A DNA stretch of 64,000 bases from Amycolatopsis sp. 2-15 (GTDB taxonomy: Bacteria > Actinomycetota > Actinomycetes > Mycobacteriales > Pseudonocardiaceae), in NCBI RefSeq assembly GCF_030285625.1, contig NZ_CP127294.1, forward strand, positions 3,544,001 to 3,608,000, written 5' to 3'. The position numbers and the translations under genes are program-made. The notes beneath the pieces were generated by a model. It saw only the letters and a program-made list of their open reading frames with translations. It was not told the DNA's origin and made no database searches. Below are positions 42,847-49,937 of the stretch, piece by piece. Within the stretch, counting starts at the first letter, position 1. Each line of letters begins with the position of its first letter.

Positions 42847-42883
42847 GGAAATTGCCAAGAGGTGATTTCGGGGGCAAGTTTCC
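42847..42883. promoter_or_regulatory. Inverted repeat in the ROK repressor/transporter promoter region
   Basis: GGAAATTGCC (42847-42856) and GGCAAGTTTCC (42873-42883) form an inverted repeat with a single-base bulge. It lies between the divergent lipoprotein and ROK-repressor genes and is a candidate operator for that repressor. Confidence 0.4.
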
Positions 42884-42922
42884 GGACAGTTACATCAGAC
42901 ATGAAATAAGTAGGTGACAGCC

Positions 42923-44071
42923 GTGGCCCAGGACCCCGCCGGTCTGCTGCGGCTGCTCTGGCTCGTCGCTCACGAGCACGCCGTCTCGCGGATGGACCTC
43001 GCGCGCGTGCTCGGTCTGCCGCAGTCGACGGTGTCGGTCCGGACGCAGGCGCTGATCTCCGCCGGGGTGCTCGTCGAGTCCGGCGAAGGCAGCTCCGCGG
43101 GTGGTCGGCGGCCGAAGCTGTTGTCGGTCAACGCTGGGTTCGGCCACGTCTGGGCCGCCGACGTCGGTTCGCGCCACGTGCGCATCGGCGCGCTCGACAT
43201 CGCGGGCAACCTGCTGCACGTGGCCGAGCGGCCGCTGGACATCAACCGCGAACCGGCGGAGGTCGTCGCGGCTTTCGCCGACACCGTGCGGGAAGTCGCG
43301 GCCGAGGCGCGGTGCCCCGGCCGGCAGCTGGGCATCGGCGTCGCGTTCCCTGGGCCGGTCGACGTCGGCGCGGGCACGATCACGCTGCCCTCCCGCATGC
43401 CGGGCTGGCGCGGGTTCGCGGTGCGCGACGCGTTGCGCGAGCACTTCGACCTGCCCGTGACGGTGGACAACGATGCGAACCTGCAGGCGCTCGGCGAATC
43501 CGTCGCGGGGCCGCCGGGGCGCACGCTGCTCGTGGTGAAGGCGGGCACGGGCATCGGCTCGGGGCTCGTGGTGACCGGCCGGCTCTACCGCGGCCGCGCC
43601 GGCGTCGCGGGCGACATCAGCCACGTGCGCGTGCCCGCGGCCGGGGATCGGCCGTGTACCTGCGGAAACCGCGGCTGCCTGGAGACGGTGGCGAGCGGCG
43701 CGGCCCTCGTGGCGCAGCTGCGCGAGCAGGGCGTCGACGTGAACAGCACCGCGCAGGTCATGGCGACGGCGGAGGACGGGCACCCCGACGCGACCACGGC
43801 GGTGCGGCGCGCGGGCCTGCAGCTCGGCGAGGTGCTGGCCACCGTGGTGAACTTCGGCAACCCAGACGAGGTGCTGCTCGGCGGCGCGCTGTCGGGTTCG
43901 GAGGCGTTCGTGGCGGCCGTGCGCGGCGCGCTCTACGAGCGCTGTCTTCCCCTGGCCACCAGGGAGCTGCGCATCGATCGGGTGCGCTTCGGCCCCGACG
44001 CCGGGCTGTACGGCGCGGGCGCGCTGGTGCTGGACGAGGTCTTCGACGAAGCGATACGGAGCAAACGATGA
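42923..44071 (+). CDS. ROK-family transcriptional repressor (NagC/XylR type)
   Basis: A 382-residue regulator. Residues 1 to about 65 are a winged helix-turn-helix with VSRMDLARVLGLPQSTVSVR. The remainder is a ROK domain with AADVGSRHVRIGALDIAGN, TVDNDANLQALGES near residue 185, and an intact zinc motif CTCGNRGCLET near 245. NagC-type proteins bind a sugar or sugar phosphate and release DNA. GTG at 42923 has AGGTGA at proper spacing, and a GTG three codons earlier is possible. It is divergent from the peptide transporter and overlaps the M81 peptidase gene by ATGA, so it probably controls both sides. Confidence 0.9.
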   Translation: MAQDPAGLLRLLWLVAHEHAVSRMDLARVLGLPQSTVSVRTQALISAGVLVESGEGSSAGGRRPKLLSVNAGFGHVWAADVGSRHVRIGALDIAGNLLHVAERPLDINREPAEVVAAFADTVREVAAEARCPGRQLGIGVAFPGPVDVGAGTITLPSRMPGWRGFAVRDALREHFDLPVTVDNDANLQALGESVAGPPGRTLLVVKAGTGIGSGLVVTGRLYRGRAGVAGDISHVRVPAAGDRPCTCGNRGCLETVASGAALVAQLREQGVDVNSTAQVMATAEDGHPDATTAVRRAGLQLGEVLATVVNFGNPDEVLLGGALSGSEAFVAAVRGALYERCLPLATRELRIDRVRFGPDAGLYGAGALVLDEVFDEAIRSKR

Positions 44072-45531
44072 CGAAGGTGCGGATCGGGATCACGGGGATC
44101 GCCATCGAGTCGAGCACGTTCTCCCCGCACCGCTCTACCGTGGCCGACTTCCACGTGACCCGGGGCGAAGAACTGCTGGCACGCTACCCGTTCCTGCGCG
44201 AGGACCGTCCTTCGTGGACCGACGACGTCGAGTGGGTGCCGCTCGTGCACGCCCGTTCGCTACCCGGTGGCGCGGTGACCGAAGAGGCGTACGCGGAGCT
44301 GTCGGGGGAGATCCTGGACCGGGTGCGCGCGGCGGGGAATCTCGACGGGTTGTTCTTCGACATCCACGGCGCGATGAGTGTCGTCGGCCGGACGGACGTC
44401 GAAGCCGCGCTGGCCGCGGAGATCCGCGCGATCCTGGGTCCGGACGTGCTCATCTCGGCGTCGATGGACCTGCACGGCAACGTCTCGCGGGCGCTGGCGA
44501 CGGCGCTCGACCTGATCACCTGTTACCGCAAGGCCCCGCACACCGACGCGTGGGACACGCGCGAGCGCGCGGCCCGTAACCTCGCCGCTCGCCTGCGGCA
44601 CGGGGGCAAGCCGAAGAAGGCGTGGGTGCAGGTGCCGGTGCTTCTGCCCGGCGAGAAAACCAGTACCCGCCTCGAACCGGCCAAGAGTGTCTACGCCGCC
44701 GTCGACGAGGTCGAAGCGCTCGACGGCGTGCTCGACGCCGCCATCTGGGTCGGCTACGCCTGGGCCGACGAACCCCGTTGCCAGGCCGCCGTGGTGGTGA
44801 GCGGTGACGACGAGGAAGTCATCGCCACCCAGGCCGAGCGGCTCGCCAAGTCCTATTGGGACGCTCGCCGCGACTTCGCCTTCGTCGCCCCGACCGGAAC
44901 CCTGGCCGAATGCCTGGAGCAGGCGGTCGCTTCGACCGCGCGGCCGTTTTTCGTCAGCGACTCCGGCGACAACCCGACCGCCGGTGGCGCCGGAGACACG
45001 TCCTGGAGCCTCGACGTCCTCCTGCGCACTCCGGCCATGGTGGACTCCGACCTGACCACGCTCTACGCCGCCATCGTGGACCCGGAAGCCGTCGCCACGG
45101 CGGTCGAAGCCGGCGTCGGCGCGACGGTTTCCGTCGAGCTGGGCGGAAAGGTCGACTCCGGTCCGCACGGCCCGGTGCCGGTGACCGCACGCGTCGAGGC
45201 GATCGACGCAGAAGACCCGGTCGCGGGCACGGCGGTGGTGTTCGCGGTCAGTGGCCTGCGCGTGATCGTCACCGCGCGGCGCAAGCCGTACCACCTGGAA
45301 TCCGACTTCCTCGCCCTCGGCCTGCGCCCGCGCGAAGCCGATGTAGTGATCGTGAAAATCGGCTACCTGGAACCGGAGCTGTACGACATGGCCGCCGACT
45401 GGCTGCTCGCCCTCACGCCCGGGGGCGTCGACCAAGACCTGCTGCGCCTCGGGCACGCCGGGATCGAGCGGCCGATGTTCCCGTTCGACGCGGAGATGGC
45501 GGACCCGCAGCTGTTGCCCGAGCTGCTCTGA
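44068..45531 (+). CDS. M81-family metallopeptidase (MlrC-like)
   Basis: A 487-residue protein of the MlrC/M81 family, named for the enzyme that breaks down linearised microcystin. It starts RIGITGIAIESSTFSPHRS. Presumed metal ligands lie in LFFDIHGAMSVV near residue 95, SMDLHGNVSRA near 132 and YRKAPHTDAWDTRERAA near 153. The C-terminal domain contains DNPTAGGAGDTSWSL near 300, also conserved. It is predicted to be cytoplasmic, with no signal, so it would act on imported peptides. It is translationally coupled to the ROK repressor and opposite the Dpp-type importer. Confidence 0.9.
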   Translation: MTKVRIGITGIAIESSTFSPHRSTVADFHVTRGEELLARYPFLREDRPSWTDDVEWVPLVHARSLPGGAVTEEAYAELSGEILDRVRAAGNLDGLFFDIHGAMSVVGRTDVEAALAAEIRAILGPDVLISASMDLHGNVSRALATALDLITCYRKAPHTDAWDTRERAARNLAARLRHGGKPKKAWVQVPVLLPGEKTSTRLEPAKSVYAAVDEVEALDGVLDAAIWVGYAWADEPRCQAAVVVSGDDEEVIATQAERLAKSYWDARRDFAFVAPTGTLAECLEQAVASTARPFFVSDSGDNPTAGGAGDTSWSLDVLLRTPAMVDSDLTTLYAAIVDPEAVATAVEAGVGATVSVELGGKVDSGPHGPVPVTARVEAIDAEDPVAGTAVVFAVSGLRVIVTARRKPYHLESDFLALGLRPREADVVIVKIGYLEPELYDMAADWLLALTPGGVDQDLLRLGHAGIERPMFPFDAEMADPQLLPELL

Positions 45532-45904
45532 GCGCCACGGCCGTCAGCGCGCCGAAGGCCAGGTGGTCGAGCCACTGTGCCCCGCGCGGCAACGCCCGGA
45601 TCGCCGCGTTGCGCCGCCCGACGATCTCCAGGTCCAGCACCGCGATGGCCGCTCCCGCGGCCACCCCTTCGGCGACCGAGAGCGGCCGGCGGCGGTCCAC
45701 GTAGGCGAGCGCGGCCGTCCAGCCGGCGGACACCAGTCCGTGGACCAGCGCGCCGCGCACCAGCCCGGCCTTGCCGGCGGGCACCAACGTGCCCGCCGCG
45801 CGCGTGGCCGCCAGCGGATCACCACGCGTGATCACCGCGTGCAGGGTCGACGGCAGCCCGCTGCCGGTCGCTGACACTGTCCAGGCCTTGACCACGCTCT
45901 TCAC
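45413..45904 (-). CDS. Hypothetical membrane-associated protein, heavily overlapping M81 gene
   Basis: A roughly 163-residue frame of unknown function. The middle is protein-like and alternates Ala/Val-rich hydrophobic stretches, for example LVRGALVHGLVSAGWTAALA and GVAAGAAIAVLDLEIVG, suggesting two or three membrane segments. Its last 119 bp overlap the 3' end of the M81 gene on the other strand, an unusually long convergent overlap, and the tail there is Arg/Pro-rich. The start is uncertain: GTG at 45904 or ATG at 45940, the latter inside the ArsR operator. It is divergent from the ArsR-SRPBCC gene. Confidence 0.55.
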   Translation of the reverse strand: MKSVVKAWTVSATGSGLPSTLHAVITRGDPLAATRAAGTLVPAGKAGLVRGALVHGLVSAGWTAALAYVDRRRPLSVAEGVAAGAAIAVLDLEIVGRRNAAIRALPRGAQWLDHLAFGALTAVALRAARATAAGPPSPRRTGTSAARSRRARGAAGLGRRPRA

Positions 45905-45925
45905 CAGGTCAGTATGCCCGAGGGC

Positions 45926-45960
45926 TTGACATGCAGTCATCCGACTGCATTACTGTAGGT
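45926..45960 (+). promoter_or_regulatory. Promoter of the ArsR-SRPBCC gene
   Basis: A perfect -35 TTGACA (45926-45931) is followed after 19 bp by TACTGT (45951-45956) as a likely -10. Transcription would start at or within a few bases of the GTG at 45961, so the mRNA may be leaderless. Confidence 0.5.
45931..45950. promoter_or_regulatory. ArsR-type operator, perfect 8-4-8 palindrome
   Basis: ATGCAGTC (45931-45938) and GACTGCAT (45943-45950) are exact inverted repeats separated by ATCC. The site fills the spacer between -35 and -10, so binding would block RNA polymerase. It probably is the autoregulatory site of the downstream ArsR-family protein. Confidence 0.7.
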
Positions 45961-46728
45961 GTGCAATCGGATTTGAACGCGGTGTTCAAGGCGCTGGCCG
46001 ACCCGACCAGGCGCTACCTGCTCGACCAGCTGCACGAGGACAACGGGCAGACGCTCAACGAGCTGTGCGCCCGCCTGGACATGACGCGCCAGACGGTCAC
46101 GCAGCACCTGTCCGTCCTCGAGGCGGCGAACCTGGTCAGCACGGTGCGCCGTGGCCGGGAGAAGCTGCACTACCTCAATCCGGTCCCGTTGCACGAGATG
46201 CAGGAACGCTGGGTGGACAAATTCGAGCGCCCCCGGCTGCGCGCGCTGAGCGCCGTCAAACGCCGAGCAGAGGAAGCCATGACCGACAAGCCGAGTTACG
46301 TCTACGTCACCTACATCGAGAGCACGCCGGAGAAGGTGTGGCACGCGCTCACCGACGCCGAGCTCACCGGGCAGTTCTGGGGCCACCGCAACGAATCCGA
46401 CTGGCAGGTCGGCTCGCGCTGGGAGCACGTGCGGCTCGACGGCTCCGGGACCGTCGACGTCTACGGCGACGTGCTCGAGGCCGTGCCGCCGAAGCGGCTC
46501 GTGACCAGCTGGTACGACGTGGGCAACCCGGAGATTCCGCCGTCGCGGGCGACGTACGACATCGAACAGTACGACGCGATCGTGCGGCTCACCGTGACCC
46601 ACGAGGACCTGCCCGACGAGCAGGCCAAGCGCGACGTCGGTCGCGGCTGGCCGGCCGTGCTCGCGAACCTCAAGTCGCTGCTGGAAACCGGGCACGTGCT
46701 ACCGCAGCAGCCGTGGACCATGCCCTAG
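45961..46728 (+). CDS. ArsR-family regulator fused to SRPBCC (AHSA1-like) domain
   Basis: A 255-residue fusion. Residues 1 to about 90 form an ArsR winged helix with FKALADPTRRYLLDQLHEDN and LNELCARLDMTRQTVTQHLS. There is no cysteine metal site in the recognition helix of the ArsR/SmtB type. Residues about 105 to 240 form an SRPBCC/AHSA1 hydrophobic-pocket domain with YVTYIESTPEKVWHALTDAE, which may bind a small ligand that controls DNA binding. GTG at 45961 lies immediately downstream of the promoter and operator described separately. The fusion combines a regulator and a neighbouring SRPBCC gene that are separate in many bacteria. Confidence 0.9.
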   Translation: MQSDLNAVFKALADPTRRYLLDQLHEDNGQTLNELCARLDMTRQTVTQHLSVLEAANLVSTVRRGREKLHYLNPVPLHEMQERWVDKFERPRLRALSAVKRRAEEAMTDKPSYVYVTYIESTPEKVWHALTDAELTGQFWGHRNESDWQVGSRWEHVRLDGSGTVDVYGDVLEAVPPKRLVTSWYDVGNPEIPPSRATYDIEQYDAIVRLTVTHEDLPDEQAKRDVGRGWPAVLANLKSLLETGHVLPQQPWTMP

Positions 46729-47345
46729 CTATTTGTCGACACCCTCGTACGTGCCTCGCGTGAAGCGCTTCGAGAAGACGAAGTACACGATCGCCACCGG
46801 CACCGTCATCAGCAGCGCGGCGGCGAGCTTGAGCGGGAACTGGTTGCCCTGCCCGAGCTCGCCGGACACGAGCGAGGCGACGCCGGTGGTGAGCGTGTTC
46901 AGCGCCGGGTCCTGCCGCGACACGATGTAGTGCGGCAGCTCGTTCCAGGAACCCTGGAACGCCAGGATCGTCATGGTGATCAGCGCCGGCTTCGACATCG
47001 GCAGCACCACGGACCAGAAGGTGCGCAGCGGTCCGGCGCCGTCGATGCGAGCTGCCTCTTCCACACTCAGGGCACGCTTTCGAAGAACTGCTTCATGATG
47101 AACACGCCCGACGCGTCGGCCAGCAGCGGGATGATCATCGCCGCGTAGGTGTCGTACATGCCGAACTGGTTGAGCACCAGGAACTTCGGGATGAGCAGGA
47201 CCACGCTCGGCACTGCGAGCACGGCGACGACCGCGCCGAACACCGCGCTGCGGCCGCGGAAGCGCAGCCGCGCCAGCGCGTAACCGGCCATCGAGTTGAA
47301 CACGACCCGGCCGACGGTGATCGTGACCGAGACGAAGATCGAGTC
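46729..47345 (-). pseudogene. Truncated, frameshifted sugar ABC transporter permease (MalG type)
   Basis: The minus strand encodes the C-terminal two-thirds of a MalG-like permease. It runs from FVSVTITVGRVVFNSMAGYA through PKFLVLNQFGMYDTYAAMII to the EAA loop, EEAARIDGAGPLRTFWSVVL, and the ending TRGTYEGVDK. The frame breaks at 47066-47075, where VP is followed by TGA (47067-47069) while SVEEAARID continues one base over. The N-terminal segments are missing entirely. Coding similarity stops near 47345, where a fragment of another gene begins on the opposite strand. Confidence 0.85.
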
Positions 47346-48551
47346 AGCGCCGTTTCGCTCGCGCGCGGCACGCTGCGCACGCTCGCCCGGGCCCAGGGCG
47401 AACGCCACGACCCGGCGACCGGCGAGGCACCCGGCAAGATCCTGCACGAACGCCGCCGCGCCGGCTTCGAGTTGCACGGCATGTCACTGCCGGCGCGCTA
47501 CTACGGCACCGTCGACGCGACCGCCCTGTGGGTCGGCCTGCTCTACGACGCCTGGCGTTGGGGCCTGCCCGAGGCCGAGGTCCGCGCGCTGCTGCCGAAC
47601 CTGCGTGCCGCGTTGTTCTGGATCACCGGCCTGTCGGACACCGACGGCGACGGCTTCGCGGAATACCTCGACGAAAGCGGCCGCGGCCTGGCCAACCAGG
47701 GCTGGAAGGACTCGGGCGACGCCGTCCGCTTCGCCGACGGCACGATCGCCAAGCCGCCCGTCGCCCTGTCCGAGGTGCAGGGCTACCAGTACGAGGCCAC
47801 CGTGCGCGCCGCCGAGCTGCTCGCCGCGCTCGGCGAGCCGGCCGACGGACTGCTCGACTGGGCCGCGACTCTGCGTTCTCGCTTCCGCTCACGCTTCTGG
47901 GTGACCACTGCGGACGGTCACTTCCCGGCGCTGGCCCTGGACGGCGCCAAACAACCCGTGGATTCCCTGACGAGCAACATCGGGCACCTGCTGGGCACCG
48001 GCATCCTGGACCCGGCCGAGAGCTCTTCGATCCGCGAGCTGCTGCTCGGTCCGACGATGTCCGCCGGCTTCGGCCTGCGCACCATGTCCGCGACCGCCGG
48101 CGGCTTCTCGCCACTGCGCTACCACTGCGGCTCCGTCTGGCCCCACGACACCGCCGTGGTCGTCCGCGGCCTGCACGCGTCGGGCCAGTCCTCGCACGCC
48201 GCTTCGCCCGGTCTGCAGCTCGTCCACGCGGCCGGCGGGTTCGACAACCGCCTGCCGGAACTGTTCTCGGGCTACGGCTCCGACGACGTGTCGTCGCCCC
48301 TGCCCTACCCCGCGTCCTGCCGCCCGCAGGCCTGGGCGGCTGCCTCCGCGGTGACCCTGCTGGTCGCCTTCCTGGGCCTGCGCGTCGACGTGCCCGCCGG
48401 CGTCCTCACCCTGGACCCGCCGCGGCCGAGCCCGGTGGGCGCCCTGCGCGTGCGGGACCTGCCCCTGGCCGGCGGCACCCTGGATGTCACCGTCGCGGCC
48501 GATGGCACGGTGACGGACTTGCGGTTGCCGCCAGGCCTGCGGCTGGGCTGA
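47346..48551 (+). pseudogene. C-terminal remnant of a glycogen-debranching-type glycoside hydrolase
   Basis: An open frame of about 402 codons matching the C-terminal half of an amylo-alpha-1,6-glucosidase/GDE-type (alpha/alpha)6 barrel. It begins without a start codon at SAVSLARGTLRTLARAQG. It continues with DPATGEAPGKILHE, TVDATALWVGLLYDAWRWG, the acid-rich LANQGWKDSGDAVRF, SNIGHLLGTGILDP and CGSVWPHDTAVVVRG. The stop codon and C-terminal beta-domain are intact. The N-terminal domain, start codon and promoter are missing because the frame abuts the permease fragment at about 47345. Translation could begin only at internal TTG 47472, giving 359 residues, so function is doubtful. Confidence 0.85.
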
Positions 48552-48561
48552 AGCTCCGGCC

Positions 48562-49227
48562 TCACCGGTTGAGGATCGCTCGCTCCACAACCGTCCACGT
48601 CGTGGTCGTCAGCAGGTACAGGGAAGCGGCCAGGGGAACAAAAGCGGTGACCGCGACTGTTCCATAAGGCAGGAGGCGCAGAAACCGTGCGCCGGGGGCA
48701 GTGAGGTTGCGCTGGCGGTCCTGCCGGCGGATCGAGAACCACGCCACCACGGCGAGCAGGCCGGCGACCACGAACACGACCGGTGCCGCCGCCAGGCCGT
48801 GGACGCCGAGGGTGATGCCGAAGAGCGTGCTGCCGAGCAGGGCGTTGGGTGCGCCGGAGATCACGGCCGTGCTGAAGAGGTGGTACATCACCCAGAAGAA
48901 CGGCAGCTGCGCGAGCATCGGCAGGCACCCGACGAACATCGAGGTGCCCGACTCCTGTTGCAGTTTCGCCATCTCCGCCGCGAGCTTCTCGCGGTTCTTG
49001 CCGTGCTTCTCCTGCAGTTTGCGGATTTCCGGGGCCAACGCGCCGCGGGCCTGCTGACCGCGCGCCGCGGCGCGGGCGAACGGCACGAGCAGCAGCCGCA
49101 CGGCGACGGTGAACAGCACGATCGCGGCGGCGGCCGCGAACGAGCCGGTGAGCGGTTCGGTCGCCGAGGCGAGCCAGTGGACGAGGTGGTACGCGCCGGC
49201 GACGGGCACGTCGAAGATTTCGGGCAT
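48562..49227 (-). CDS. yidC: Short YidC/Oxa1-family membrane protein insertase
   Basis: A 221-residue Oxa1/YidC-family insertase. It has five likely membrane segments; the charged cytoplasmic hairpin KLQEKHGKNREKLAAEMAKL near residue 68 and GCLPMLAQLPFFWVMYHLFS near 98 are family hallmarks. It is shorter than the main actinobacterial YidC, which normally sits by rnpA and the origin. That neighbourhood is not present, so this is probably a second copy. ATG follows CTGGAG. It ends 10 bp from the convergent debranching remnant and shares a locus with a DUF6412-like protein and a Rho paralogue. Confidence 0.9.
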   Translation of the reverse strand: MPEIFDVPVAGAYHLVHWLASATEPLTGSFAAAAAIVLFTVAVRLLLVPFARAAARGQQARGALAPEIRKLQEKHGKNREKLAAEMAKLQQESGTSMFVGCLPMLAQLPFFWVMYHLFSTAVISGAPNALLGSTLFGITLGVHGLAAAPVVFVVAGLLAVVAWFSIRRQDRQRNLTAPGARFLRLLPYGTVAVTAFVPLAASLYLLTTTTWTVVERAILNR

Positions 49228-49301
49228 GACAGCACTCCAGGGGAAAGTACGTTTCAGGGCAAACGAAACCCGGCCCGGGCCCCGGCTCGCACCCCGATGT
49301 G

Positions 49302-49369
49302 GCGTTGGGTGCGTTGAGCGCACCGAACGCCGCATTGGGTGCGTTGAGCGCAACCAACGCCGCATTGGG
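49302..49369. repeat. Tandem 30-bp hairpin repeat
   Basis: Two and a fraction modules with exact 30-bp period. TGGGTGCGTTGAGCGCA occurs at 49306 and 49336, and AACGCCGCATTGGG at 49326 and 49356. Each module folds as a hairpin: 49302-49313 pairs with 49319-49330 (11 of 12) around TTGAG, and 49332-49343 with 49349-49360 (10 of 12). A 21-bp piece also occurs at 18870-18890. The repeat sits in the 194-bp gap between the yidC copy and the DUF6412-like gene. Confidence 0.75.
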
Positions 49370-49421
49370 GCGGGTGCGCGGAGCCAGGACAGTGTCCTGA
49401 TCGGACTGACCTGGAAAGGGG

Positions 49422-49727
49422 TTACGCGGCGGGGAAGTGCTGCCCGGGTGCGCGGGGCCGGCTTCGGCCCGGGGCGCCGGGATCGCGCAGCCGCAGGAAA
49501 GCCGCGCGACGGGCGCGCTGGTTCAGCGCGGTGCGGCGGGCGCGGGCCGGGACGGTCCACGCGGCCAGCTCACCGCGGTTGGCGTTGCTGACGACCAGGA
49601 CCACGAGCAGGCTCGCGGCCACCACGGAGGCGAACGCGAGGATCGCGGCCGGGCCGGCTTGGTCGAAGACGTGCATGGCAGGGAACGCCAGATGCAGTGG
49701 CGAAGCAAGGTGCAGCAGCGTGTGCAT
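49422..49727 (-). CDS. Small membrane protein, DUF6412-like
   Basis: A 101-residue protein. After a short N-terminus it has one membrane segment, AAILAFASVVAASLLVVLVV, around residues 26 to 46, followed by a basic tail with ALNQRARRAAFLRLRDPGAP and PRAPG. This pattern matches small actinobacterial proteins often found next to a second yidC and annotated DUF6412. ATG follows GGGGGAC. A TACAAT -10-like sequence lies on its strand at 49757-49762. Function is unknown; the position suggests an accessory role for the insertase. Confidence 0.7.
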   Translation of the reverse strand: MHTLLHLASPLHLAFPAMHVFDQAGPAAILAFASVVAASLLVVLVVSNANRGELAAWTVPARARRTALNQRARRAAFLRLRDPGAPGRSRPRAPGQHFPAA

Positions 49728-49767
49728 GGCGACGTCCCCCTTTCTCCGTCGACGCGATTGTAGCCTG

Positions 49768-49797
49768 TTGTGGTCCTCGGCGCTCTTGCGCTATGCT
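49768..49797 (+). promoter_or_regulatory. Putative promoter of the Rho paralogue gene
   Basis: TTGTGG (49768-49773) and TATGCT (49792-49797) stand 18 bp apart. Transcription from here would leave a leader of roughly 130 nt before the ATG at 49938. No good open frame with a ribosome site was found in that leader. Confidence 0.4.
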
Positions 49798-49937
49798 CAC
49801 CTCGATCCCCATGGATGCCGGCCCAACCGCCCGGGGGAGTTCTCAACTTTCACGAAACCCGCTTCGGTCTCGAAGCCCGTGTTCGTTCGTTTCGCGATCC
49901 CACCGATCGCGCCTTCATCCTTCAAGGAGTCAAAACC

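Noticed and set aside
49292..49380. CRISPR array
   Set aside because: The 30-bp period has no unique spacers. The repeat units abut and form hairpins, and there are no cas genes nearby.
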